Assembly: GCF_902859595.1 (NCBI RefSeq)
Contig: NZ_CADIJQ010000004.1
Span: forward strand, 372,001-436,000
Origin: Achromobacter kerstersii
Lineage (GTDB): Bacteria > Pseudomonadota > Gammaproteobacteria > Burkholderiales > Burkholderiaceae_B
DNA length: 64,000 nucleotides
Reading direction: 5' to 3'
Part shown: piece after piece, positions 36,248 to 44,803 of the stretch
Numbering within the stretch: the stretch's first letter is position 1
How the letters are laid out: every line of letters begins with the position of its first letter
The notes under the pieces: model-generated
The model's database searches: none
The model's input: only the letters and a program-made list of their open reading frames with translations
What the model was told of the DNA's origin: nothing
Made by a program: the position numbers and the translations under genes

Positions 36248-37635
36248 GCGTCGGCTCCAGGCGCGTTGAGAGGATCGAGAAACATGCGCACGGCAAGCGT
36301 GTGCTTGCAAGGCCCGCGCGTGCCTTGATATTTGGCGTTCCAGGGGCAGGTACAGCGGTCTTGCGCCGGCTCGGCACCCAGCGCCACCCGGTAGTGCTGC
36401 TGCCCCGACTGCACCGTGTACTGCCCCTCGCCCTCGGGCCGCACTCCGCCGCCCGCCAACAGCTTGCGCGCATCGGCCAGCCGCGGATGCAACGTATCGA
36501 GCAGCCCCGCCTTCACCGGCAGCGGACGATGGAAATACGCGCCCGCCGCCAGATCGAAACCCACCTGGCCGGACGACGCCAGCACGCCCAGCGCGGACGC
36601 GATCTGCGCTTCCGGCAACATGGCCCGCGCGGCCAGATGGGCAATATCGATGCGGGGTTCGAAGGCCAGGAGCGTTGAGAGGAATGCCGCGTCCTCGTTG
36701 GCATCCCCGCCCGCGATCAGATGCAGCACCGAACCCTCCCCCGAGAAGCCGCGCGCCTTCTCCGGGCTCAGCCCCAGCGTGACCCGTGCCCCGGGCAGCT
36801 CCAGCACCCAGGCGCTGGCCTGCGGCTGCCCTCCCGCCGCCACATCCGCCCCGTAGGCGCGCAACGCCGTGGCGTAGCGCAGCAGCGGCTCCAGCGCGCG
36901 CAGCCGCTCCGGTCCTGCAACGCAAACCGCGCCGGGCGTCGCCTGCGTCGCCAGCCGCAGGGAACGGGCGGCCTGGGTCGCCCACATCACCGTCTTGGTC
37001 GCCGACGAACGCGGCAGTGCCTGCACGAACTGGCGCAACGCCACGCCCGTCAACTCGTGACGCGGCATCATGCCCGCAGACAGCATCTGCGTCTCGGCAA
37101 ACCCCTTGAGCCAGCGCGTGGGCAAAGGGACTTTCTCTTCGACGATCTCGCCCTCTGCCGTCGCAACCCGCAACGCATCACCGCCCACTTTCAGGTGCAA
37201 GGGCTCCGACGCGCGCAACCCCGCCAGCGCCTGGCGCAGCGGTGGATTCACGTCCACGTTGGTGACGCCCGCCGCCAAGTGCGTGACGTCCAGCGCCGCC
37301 GCGTCCACATCCAGGCGCGCATACACGCCGCAGCACACGCTAAAGGACTCGAAGCGCAAGCCCTCGGGCGTGGACGTCACGACCGGGTCCGCCGCCCGCA
37401 GCACCGCGGCCAGCGTATTCGGCGGCACATAGAAACGCGTGCGCGCCACCCGCGCCAGCATCAGCAGCGCTTGCGCCACCACGGCGGGCTGCGCCACAAA
37501 ACCGGAAAAGAAGAAGGGATGCGCCACCGCGCCCGACGGCGCAAGACCGCCGCTGGTAGCCAGCCTCAGGTCGGCCTGGCCCTGCCGCTGGGCGAATTCG
37601 GAGGGGGCAAGATAGGCATAGGCCAGCTCCGTCAT
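36244..37635 (-). CDS. SWIM zinc-finger protein
   Basis: The 463-residue protein ends with a SWIM motif, C-T-C-P-W followed by G-P-C-K-H-T-L at about residues 428-446. That is the CxCx(n)CxH zinc ligand set used for nucleic-acid or protein binding. The N-terminal 400 residues (ELAYAYLAPSEFAQRQG, a long Ala/Leu-rich helical region) are not recognised. It is the first gene of a two-gene unit with the 859-residue protein. In other bacteria similar SWIM proteins lie with MoxR ATPases and VWA proteins. None is present here. Confidence 0.85.
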   Translation of the reverse strand: MTELAYAYLAPSEFAQRQGQADLRLATSGGLAPSGAVAHPFFFSGFVAQPAVVAQALLMLARVARTRFYVPPNTLAAVLRAADPVVTSTPEGLRFESFSVCCGVYARLDVDAAALDVTHLAAGVTNVDVNPPLRQALAGLRASEPLHLKVGGDALRVATAEGEIVEEKVPLPTRWLKGFAETQMLSAGMMPRHELTGVALRQFVQALPRSSATKTVMWATQAARSLRLATQATPGAVCVAGPERLRALEPLLRYATALRAYGADVAAGGQPQASAWVLELPGARVTLGLSPEKARGFSGEGSVLHLIAGGDANEDAAFLSTLLAFEPRIDIAHLAARAMLPEAQIASALGVLASSGQVGFDLAAGAYFHRPLPVKAGLLDTLHPRLADARKLLAGGGVRPEGEGQYTVQSGQQHYRVALGAEPAQDRCTCPWNAKYQGTRGPCKHTLAVRMFLDPLNAPGADA

Positions 37636-37865
37636 GCTGCGTAGCTTCTAGCTATAGGCTGGGCGCCGCGCTGACCCTGTGCCGTCGCGTTAAGGGGCCG
37701 CCGAGCGCGATCTGGCTGAGGCGAACGCCTGCTGCCGGGCGTCTGTGTCGATGAGACTTTTCGCTGCGTATTCATTGGGTGACATGATAACGGGCGTCCC
37801 CATTTTCCCGGGTTGGGATTGTGCAGCCTGCCTATGTTGCACAGACGCCGCACCAAAATCGCATT

Positions 37866-37889
37866 GATAGTCTTTCTCATTCTTATTGG
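37866..37889 (+). promoter_or_regulatory. Candidate Fur box at the second fecI
   Basis: GATAGTCTTTCTCATTCTTATT lies at the 5' end of the second fecI gene, in the gap shared with the divergent SWIM gene. The other strand reads AATAAGAATGAGAAAG, reminiscent of the AATGAGAAT repeats of Fur sites. The match is partial. If it is a real operator, translation of fecI must start downstream of the TTG at 37886. Confidence 0.3.
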
Positions 37890-38416
37890 GTAGACTTGCG
37901 GGCATCTTGTCCACGCCCGACCCGCTCACCCTCCCCGCGATCGAAACCCTGTACCGCCGCCATCACGGCTGGCTGCGAGGGTGGCTGTGCGGCAAAGTCG
38001 GTGACGCCAGCGATGCGGCCGACCTGGCACAGGACACCTTCGTGCGCCTGATGACCGGCCGCCAGGGCACGGTGCTGCGCGAGGAGCCGCGCGCCCTCAT
38101 CACCCATATCGCCAAGGGGCTGCTGGTGGACCACTGGCGGCGCCGCGCCGTGCGGGAGGCCTACCTGGAAGCAGTAGCCCACCTGCCGGAGCCGCAGGCG
38201 CCGTCGCCCGAGACCAGCCTCATCATCATCCAGACCCTGATCGAGATCGACGCCATGCTGAGCCGGCTCCCTACCGTCACGCGCGATATCTTCCTGCTGG
38301 CTCAGCTCGAGGGCCTGACGCTAGCCGAGATCGTTGCGCGCACCGGCAAGCCGCTTATCACCGTGCGCCGCCATCTGCACAAGGCGCTGACGGCCTGCAT
38401 GGCGGTCGCGGCATGA
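37886..38416 (+). CDS. fecI: FecI-type ECF sigma factor (second system)
   Basis: Region 2 is DAADLAQDTFVRLMTGRQG, the linker HIAKGLLVDHWRRRAVREAY, and region 4 GLTLAEIVARTGKPLITVRR. The frame is open from a TTG at 37886 (176 residues). The start may instead lie further in, near the conserved LPAIETLYRRHHGWL, since no good ribosome binding site was seen. The stop overlaps fecR as ATGA. It resembles but is clearly diverged from the sigma factor at 24.5 kb. Confidence 0.9.
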   Translation: MGRLAGILSTPDPLTLPAIETLYRRHHGWLRGWLCGKVGDASDAADLAQDTFVRLMTGRQGTVLREEPRALITHIAKGLLVDHWRRRAVREAYLEAVAHLPEPQAPSPETSLIIIQTLIEIDAMLSRLPTVTRDIFLLAQLEGLTLAEIVARTGKPLITVRRHLHKALTACMAVAA

Positions 38417-39348
38417 GCGCCGCCGATGGCGCGATGGACCGCGCCCTGCTGGACGCGGCGGCCGACTGGGTCATCCGCCTGCGCTACGACACCCCCGATG
38501 CGGATACTCGCGAAGCTTTCGCGCGCTGGCTGGCCCAGAGCGACGCCCATGCCCAGGCCTGGGCGCGCGCCGAACGGGTGCTGGGCCATTTCGATCGCGT
38601 TCCCGCCAGCATCGGGCGCGACGTCCTGCGTTCGCGCGGACGCCGCTCGGTCGTGCGCGCCCTGATCACGGGCGGGCTGCTCTTACCGGCCGGCTGGATA
38701 ACCTGGCGCCAAGCACCGGTCTGGATGGCCGACCTGCGCACGGCCACGGGCGAACAGCGCGATTGGATCTTGGACGACGGCACGCGCGTTGTGCTCAATA
38801 CCGGCAGCGCCGTGGACGTGCGCTTCACCGCCACCGAGCGCCGGCTCGTCCTCTTGGCCGGTGAACTGCTGCTGACCACCGGCAAGGACGCGGCCCGGCC
38901 ACTGCTCGTTCAGACGCCGCACGGCGAAGTCCAGGCCCTGGGCACGCGCTTCAGCGTGCGCCTGAACGAGCGCACCTGCAAGGCAGCCGTGTTCGAGCAT
39001 GCCGTCGAAATCCGCCCGCGTCACGGCCAGCCGCTGCGGCTGGACGCCGGCCAATCCGCCCGCTTTACCGAGGCGGGCATCGACATGCCCCTGCCCGCCA
39101 ACGCCGACGACACTGCGTGGGAGCAAGGCATGCTGGTGGTGCGCGACGAGCGTCTGGCCGACGTGGTGGCCGAGCTCGGCCGCTACCGTCCCGGGGTGCT
39201 GCGTTGCGACGCCGAGGTCGCCGGCCTGCGCTTGTCGGGCGCATTGTCGGTCAGCGACACAGACGCGGCCCTGCGCGTGCTGGCCGCCCGCCTGCCAGTC
39301 AAGGTGCTGCGCCGCAGCGCCTATTGGGTGACGGTCGCCTCCCGGTGA
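38413..39348 (+). CDS. fecR: FecR-type anti-sigma factor / signal transducer (second system)
   Basis: The 311-residue protein begins at the ATGA overlap with fecI. The N-terminal segment AADWVIRLRYDTPDADTREAF and SDAHAQAWARAERVLGHFD is the FecR cytoplasmic domain. A membrane segment at about 80-97 follows (RALITGGLLLPAGWITW). The periplasmic FecR domain contains DDGTRVVLNTGSAVDVRFT and LVQTPHGEVQALGTRFSVRL. It should relay the state of the TonB receptor encoded 103 bp downstream. Confidence 0.9.
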   Translation: MSAADGAMDRALLDAAADWVIRLRYDTPDADTREAFARWLAQSDAHAQAWARAERVLGHFDRVPASIGRDVLRSRGRRSVVRALITGGLLLPAGWITWRQAPVWMADLRTATGEQRDWILDDGTRVVLNTGSAVDVRFTATERRLVLLAGELLLTTGKDAARPLLVQTPHGEVQALGTRFSVRLNERTCKAAVFEHAVEIRPRHGQPLRLDAGQSARFTEAGIDMPLPANADDTAWEQGMLVVRDERLADVVAELGRYRPGVLRCDAEVAGLRLSGALSVSDTDAALRVLAARLPVKVLRRSAYWVTVASR

Positions 39349-39451
39349 AAAAAAGTTTGTCGGGCATGAGCACTTTTTCCTTCTCGTGCGGCTAGGGAAA
39401 TGACACCGCTTCGGCGGGCGAATTTCCCCAGATGACAGAAAGGACGAAAGA

Positions 39452-41845
39452 GTGACTGCACGCAATCACGCCGGGTTGGGCCCGCGCAAGCTTTGGATGT
39501 TGTCGGCGCTGTGCGGCGCCCTGGTGGCCGGCGCCGTGGTCCTGCCGGGCACCGCACAGGCCCGCCCGGTAGCAATCGCCGCCGGCCCCTTGAGCGCGGT
39601 GCTCGCCAGTTACTCGGCCGCCGCCGGTGTGCAATTGGTCTTCGACCAGGCCCAGCTTGCCGGCCGCCAAAGCCCCGGCCTGACCGGCAACTACGGTGTG
39701 CAGGAAGGCTTCGATCGTCTTCTGGCCGGCAGTGGTTTTCGGGTGGTGTCCGATGGCGCCGGGGGCTATGCCCTGCACCGCGAGTCCCACATTAGCGAAC
39801 TCGCTCCCGTGACCGTCACCGGCATGGCGGAACGCGCCACCAGCGAAGGAACCGGCTCCTACACCTCCGAAGCCGTCACGATCGGCAAGGGTCTGCAGCG
39901 TCTGAAAGACATCCCGCAATCGGTGTCCGTAATCACGCGGCAGCAGCTTGACGACCAGAACCTCAACAGCCTGGGCGACGCCATGCGCAATGTCACCGGC
40001 GTGACTGTCGAGACGCTCAGCTCCGGCGGCGGCATGTCCGGCTTCATCTCGCGCGGCTACTCGTTGGACAAGCTCCAGGTCGACGGCCTGTCCACCCCGG
40101 CCGGCGCTGGCAACCTCTCGCCGGGCTTCGACCTGGCCATCTACGACCGCATCGAAGTCCTGCGCGGCCCCGCTGGCATCTACCAGGGCACCGGCGAACC
40201 CGGCGGCTCGATCAACCTGGTGCGCAAGCGGCCCTTGCAAGATTTCGCCTTCAGCGCCCAAGCCAGCGTTGGGTCCTGGGACTACTACCGCGCCGTCGCC
40301 GACCTGAGCACCCCCTTAGACAGCGAAGGCAAGGTGCGCGGCCGCTTCATCGCCGCCTATGAAGACCGCGGTTCCTTCGTCGACCGCGTCGAGTCGCAGC
40401 GCCCGACCCTCTACGGCATCGTCGAGGCCGACCTGACGTCCCGCACCACGGTGGCGGCAGGCATCACCCACCAGCGCTTGCGCGCCACCCCCGCCTTCGG
40501 CCTGCCGGCCTACGCCGACGGCGGCCTGCTTGACGTGCGGCGTTCCACCAATCTGAGCGCCGACTGGAACCGCATCGAAGAAGAAACCACCGAACTCTTC
40601 GCCGACCTCGAGCATCGCCTGGATGGCGGCGGCCGCGTGAAGGCCGGCGTCTTTCATCGCGACACCGACACCCCCGTGCGCGACTTCACCTGGCCCAACC
40701 GCGCCGTCGACCCCGCCACGGGCAACACCAACCTGATCGCCTGGTCCTACCGCAACCACTGGAAAACGACCGGCGCCGACCTCAACCTGAACCAGCCCTT
40801 CCAGGCCTTCGGGCGCGAACACTCGCTGCTCGTCGGCGCCGACTACAGCTACACCCACAAGGAGTTCACCTATGGGGGTGGCGCGATCTTCCCGACCAAC
40901 ATCTATCAGCCCATCACCAACATGCCCAAGCCGGACATGGAGCAGGTCAACGGCAGCGACGGGCGCGTCAGCGAATTCGGCCTTTACACGCGCGCCAATC
41001 TGCAACTGGCCGACCCGCTCAAGCTTGTCGTCGGCGCGCGCCTGGCCTGGTGGAAAAACGACGCCCGCAGCGACAACGTGTACTTCGGCGACTTCAGCCA
41101 GAATGTCGACCGCATCGACGCCCGCACCTCGCCCTACGCCGGCCTCATCCTCGATCTGACCCCCCAATGGTCGGCCTACGTCAGCTATACCGACATCTTC
41201 CAGCCCCAGACGGCCACCAACGCCCAAGGCTCCACCCTCCAGCCGCGCACCGGCCGCCAAGTCGAAACTGGTCTTAAAGGCGAATTGCTCGACGGCCGCC
41301 TGAACACCCACGCCGCCCTGTTCCAGATCGTCGACCGCAACCGCGCCATGACCGATCCGGACAACCCGCTCTTCTCCATCGCCGCGGGCAAAGTGCGCAG
41401 CCAGGGCTTCGAAACCGAAGTCAGCGGCTCCCCGCTGCCCGGCTGGGAAATCATCGCCGGCTACGCCTACACCAACACCAAGTACCTTGAGGCCCCCGCA
41501 GCCACCAAGGGCATGGCATACAGTCAGATCACCCCGCGCCATGCCATCAACCTCTGGACCCGCTACCACTTCAGCCAACCCGAGTTGCAAGGCTTCTCGG
41601 TCGGCGCGGGCGTGCGCTACAACAGCGGCTTCTACCAGCAAACCGGCAACGTCCGCTGGGACCAGGGCAGCTACACCACCCTCTCAGCCCAGGTCGGCTA
41701 CCGCTACAACAAGCATTTCGACGGCACCCTCACCGTCGACAACGTCTTCGACCGCGTCTACTACGAAAAGCTCGGCGGCGGCTCGCGCCAGAACTACTAT
41801 GGCCAGCCGCGCAGCGTCATGCTGACGATGCGGTACCAGTATTGA
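39452..41845 (+). CDS. TonB-dependent siderophore receptor with STN domain (second system)
   Basis: The GTG start at 39452 is preceded by AGGACGAAAGA. The signal peptide ends near LPGTAQA. The STN domain is at about 40-112 (IAAGPLSAVLASYSAAAGV). The plug begins at KDIPQSVSVITRQQL and contains RIEVLRGPAGIYQGTGEPGG. The barrel ends in MLTMRYQY with the terminal aromatic. At 797 residues it is full length. The FpvA/FoxA/FecA-type layout means it both imports a ferric siderophore and signals to FecR. The ligand is unknown. Confidence 0.93.
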   Translation: MTARNHAGLGPRKLWMLSALCGALVAGAVVLPGTAQARPVAIAAGPLSAVLASYSAAAGVQLVFDQAQLAGRQSPGLTGNYGVQEGFDRLLAGSGFRVVSDGAGGYALHRESHISELAPVTVTGMAERATSEGTGSYTSEAVTIGKGLQRLKDIPQSVSVITRQQLDDQNLNSLGDAMRNVTGVTVETLSSGGGMSGFISRGYSLDKLQVDGLSTPAGAGNLSPGFDLAIYDRIEVLRGPAGIYQGTGEPGGSINLVRKRPLQDFAFSAQASVGSWDYYRAVADLSTPLDSEGKVRGRFIAAYEDRGSFVDRVESQRPTLYGIVEADLTSRTTVAAGITHQRLRATPAFGLPAYADGGLLDVRRSTNLSADWNRIEEETTELFADLEHRLDGGGRVKAGVFHRDTDTPVRDFTWPNRAVDPATGNTNLIAWSYRNHWKTTGADLNLNQPFQAFGREHSLLVGADYSYTHKEFTYGGGAIFPTNIYQPITNMPKPDMEQVNGSDGRVSEFGLYTRANLQLADPLKLVVGARLAWWKNDARSDNVYFGDFSQNVDRIDARTSPYAGLILDLTPQWSAYVSYTDIFQPQTATNAQGSTLQPRTGRQVETGLKGELLDGRLNTHAALFQIVDRNRAMTDPDNPLFSIAAGKVRSQGFETEVSGSPLPGWEIIAGYAYTNTKYLEAPAATKGMAYSQITPRHAINLWTRYHFSQPELQGFSVGAGVRYNSGFYQQTGNVRWDQGSYTTLSAQVGYRYNKHFDGTLTVDNVFDRVYYEKLGGGSRQNYYGQPRSVMLTMRYQY

Positions 41846-42216
41846 AGAGAAAACAAGCTTGATCAGTCACTCCGGATTTCGTGCGGGGGCGGCATGGAGT
41901 CCGGGGGGAAGCGTTTCTGGTGTCGAACTGCGCGAAAAATGAAACCCGGATGGCAGCGAATTCAACGGGTTAGAAGCCTTCAATCTCTGGCACTGGGATC
42001 GGGTGAGCACCTAAGTTGAGATTTTGCGGTGAAAGCGTCACTTAGCTTGGGAGTTTGCGATATCGGCAAGCCGCCCTGCGGCTTCGATCTCGGCTTGGTG
42101 AGATCACTGCAGCGCCATCGAACCGGCGATCGGACGCATGGCGGCTCACTTTTACTTCGGCCCCCACAGGATGCTTTTAAATAGCAAAATTCGCCCCCCC
42201 CGGAGGGCTTCGCGTA
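41846..42216. other. Gene-free stretch after the second receptor; candidate island edge
   Basis: No gene is supported in these 371 bp. Sequence character changes here from the very GC-rich codon pattern to a more mixed composition that continues to about 62 kb. No T-tracted terminator was found for the receptor gene. The segment could be a mobile-element remnant, but I could not recognise a transposase in any frame. Confidence 0.4.
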
Positions 42217-42627
42217 TTACTTGCCTGCGGCGCCCAGCGCCTCTGCCCAGTTCTTTTTCATGGCAGCGATGCGGTCCACGTAGGCGGACTTCAGGCAGGC
42301 GGCGTCGGGGCAACGGTCGCGCACAGTGGTGCGCCATTGCGTCTGCTCTTTCGCTACAGGATCGCGCCATTCACCGCTTTCACCGTCACGGCCAGCGGTT
42401 TCGGCCTGAATCTTGTCGTAAAGCTCCTTCACCTGATCGTCCAGCTTGGACAACGATGGTTCGGCGCAGATGAGATGTTCGACATGGGTTTTCGCGGCCT
42501 TGCAGTCGAAGCTGGCGGCATAGGCGGCGTCGCTCTGCAGGAAAGGAGCGCTGGCGAGGACCGCGCAAATTACAGCATGCAGGATCGCGTGTTTGCCTTG
42601 AGCGCTTTGCCGGCACCGGCCTTCCAT
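42217..42627 (-). CDS. LprI-like (DUF1311) secreted protein
   Basis: The frame is open to 42696, but the signal peptide (HAVICAVLASAPFLQSDAAYA) fits better with ATG 42627, giving 136 residues. The mature part starts with SFDCKAAKTHVEHLICAEPS and continues SKLDDQVKELYDKIQ. It ends with RCPDAACLKSAYVDRIAAMK, the paired-Cys pattern of DUF1311/LprI. LprI of Mycobacterium tuberculosis inhibits lysozyme; for Gram-negative members the role is only presumed. Four Cys are in place. Confidence 0.8.
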   Translation of the reverse strand: MEGRCRQSAQGKHAILHAVICAVLASAPFLQSDAAYAASFDCKAAKTHVEHLICAEPSLSKLDDQVKELYDKIQAETAGRDGESGEWRDPVAKEQTQWRTTVRDRCPDAACLKSAYVDRIAAMKKNWAEALGAAGK

Positions 42628-42865
42628 GATGCCGGTCGGTATTGCCGCGAGAACGGGGTTGCGCACGTCCTTCACTCCTGAATAGTCTGCGGCCACGGAT
42701 AGGGTGGACCAAGTAGACGATTTTCCCGTTTGTCGAAAAGTTGTGCAACTTTTGGCTCTCGTATGCCTTGAACCCGTGGCAGGTGTTCAAGCGCTACATC
42801 GATGACGGCCGGTTTAAAGCGATATCACCCTAGGCGTGACACACGAAATTGGACCTCCATGTCGA

Positions 42866-42990
42866 AGTTCATTGAAGGTGGAAACTCGACATGTTGTAAA
42901 TCATGGACTTAGCGAAATTTGGTTCATTCACTTTGGCCGCAGTGGTTCATTGAACATCGCATTCTTCCCCAAAAAGTTCATTGAACTTGG
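42866..42990 (+). repeat. Four direct copies of a 16-bp motif (RGTTCATTGAACTTGG)
   Basis: Copies at 42866-42881, 42921-42936, 42944-42959 and 42975-42990 share the core TTCATTGAA (TTCATTCAC in the second). The last copy contains the palindrome AGTTCATTGAACT. Spacings are 55, 23 and 31 bp. Such arrays are typical of transposase-binding ends of multi-site elements (IS21-like or Tn7-like). No transposase gene is seen nearby. The rest of the 42628-43329 gap holds no supported gene. Confidence 0.65.
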
Positions 42991-43329
42991 GTGATGATTG
43001 GGACCATCACATCTCGAGGCCCCCATGCCAGTGCGCCTGCCCTACCCTACAACGGCTGTGAGCTAGACGCGGTTGACGAACGTCTGCCAGCGGCCAAGAG
43101 CGGTCGTTCATGCACCAGATGAACGGCGACCGTCCATGGGTCAAGCGAAGCATGCCGATCAGTCGCGCTAGCGCTCATCCACACGGGTTTGAGTATCCGC
43201 TGGTGGATCAGTAAACGAACTACTTCCCAACGTCTTCGCCCCTTCGGCTTCACGTATTCATGCCAAGCGGAGCTCGATACGAGGTGGCACGCCACTTGCT
43301 ACGTCCCTCCATGCGCTGGGAGTGCGAAA

Positions 43330-44217
43330 ATGGCTATCAAACGGTTCTATGCGTTAGTCAAACAAACGGTGACGAACTGGCTGGACGACTACGCACCCAG
43401 CATGGGTGCCGCCATCGCGTTCTACACGGTTTTCTCGCTGGCGCCACTACTTATTATCGTGATCGGAATCGCAGGGTTCTTTTGGGGCCGCGAAGCCGCG
43501 CAGGGACAGTTGTTAGCCCAAGCCAGCGCCTTGGTCGGCGCTGAGGGCGGGAAGGCGGTAGAAAGTGTCGTATTGGGTGCGCAAGAGCCCGCGCAGGGCA
43601 TTGCTGCCACCGTTATCAGCCTCGTGATGTTGGCAGTCGGGGCGACGACAGCCTTTTCGGAACTACAGAGCGCGCTGGACCGCATCTGGAAGGTCAACCC
43701 CAAGAAGCTGTCCGGCATTTGGGCCCTGATCCGCGCGCGTCTTCTTTCCTTTGGCCTGATTTTGACATTGGCGTTTTTATTGGTCGTCTCGCTTGTCGTC
43801 AGCACAGTGCTGGCAGCACTGGGCAGTTGGCTGGGCGGCGACATCCCCGGCTGGGGGATGCTGCTCCAAGCGGTTAACGCAGCAATTACGCTGGGCATCC
43901 TCACCCTGTTTTTTGGGATGATCTACCGGTTTATGCCTCAAGTCTCAGTCGCTTGGCGAGACGTTTGGGCAGGGGCGTTTGTGACCGCCGTTATGTTCGA
44001 AATCGGGAAGTTTCTGATCGGCCTGTACATGGCTAAGGCGTCCGTCGCCTCCTCGTACGCTGCGGCGGGATCCCTGGTGATCGTGCTGATCTGGGTTTAT
44101 TACGCGGCCCAGGTATTTCTGTTGGGTGCCGAATTTACCCGCGCTTATGCCGAAGCGCATGGATCCCGCCGAGACCGTAGCCCTGCTTCGCCTACCAGAA
44201 GCGATGCGCGAACCTAG
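43330..44217 (+). CDS. YihY/BrkB family inner-membrane protein
   Basis: ATG 43330 (MAIKRFYALVKQTVTNW) fits the family N-terminus, giving 295 residues. Six membrane helices are visible, for example AAIAFYTVFSLAPLLIIVIG and AATVISLVMLAVGATTAF. Family motifs DYAPSMGAAIAFYT, LQSALDRIWKV and GSLVIVLIWVYYAAQVFLLGAEF are present. It is often mislabelled ribonuclease BN; the activity of these proteins is unknown (BrkB of Bordetella was linked to serum resistance). It is isolated within an accessory region. Confidence 0.9.
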   Translation: MAIKRFYALVKQTVTNWLDDYAPSMGAAIAFYTVFSLAPLLIIVIGIAGFFWGREAAQGQLLAQASALVGAEGGKAVESVVLGAQEPAQGIAATVISLVMLAVGATTAFSELQSALDRIWKVNPKKLSGIWALIRARLLSFGLILTLAFLLVVSLVVSTVLAALGSWLGGDIPGWGMLLQAVNAAITLGILTLFFGMIYRFMPQVSVAWRDVWAGAFVTAVMFEIGKFLIGLYMAKASVASSYAAAGSLVIVLIWVYYAAQVFLLGAEFTRAYAEAHGSRRDRSPASPTRSDART

Positions 44218-44803
44218 CTCACCGGTTGCCTTGCAAACGGACAAGAGCCGCAAGGGTCAGGCGGAGCCTGTCCAACGTTTGTCTATTAGTGCTGGTCCAA
44301 GGGCCGAGCGCAGCGAGTCAAATGGTCGCTCAGCGGCCGTCCACATATCCACGGGTTCGAGTTACACGTCTTCTCCACAGTTCTCAGCGAGGCCGGGATC
44401 ATCATGACGCGACTTCGCTTCCGGCCAAGATCGGACCTTTCGGAATTTATTCTGATGCCCGGCCGGAACTGAAAGCGATGGATCAATTCGATCATCGCCT
44501 TAACTCTCGGACCTGTCGACATTCGCGCAGAAGTGGGGCGCAACGACGTAAGCGGCGTATCTCGAAAGCTGTTCTCCGCCAGAGCCTGCACCCGGAACCT
44601 TAAAAACTACCAAGTGAAGGCGTGCCGCGCACGTTTCAACAAAAGAGAACACGGGCGAAGAGTTATCGGTTGCGACACCTCTCTTTGCCCCAACTGCAAG
44701 ATGGTTGAGTATCTGAAGTCTGATCGATTATCGGACCTGTCGTGCATCGACGCGGCAATCCGCAACCCTGGGGGGCCGCCCTAGTGCAATTGTTCTTGGT
44801 GGG
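44218..44803. other. Gene-free stretch between yihY and the DUF1254 gene
   Basis: No ORF with family resemblance or a ribosome binding site was found in these 586 bp. A segment at about 44280-44370 (ATATCCACGGGTTCGAGTTA) resembles 43170-43200 on the other side of yihY (TCCACACGGGTTTGAGTAT). The gene may thus be flanked by an old imperfect repeat. Confidence 0.35.

Noticed and set aside
43189-43329. N-terminal extension of the YihY protein from an upstream start
   Set aside because: The extra 47 codons are basic and unlike the family. MAIKRFYALVKQTV at 43330 fits the known N-terminus.
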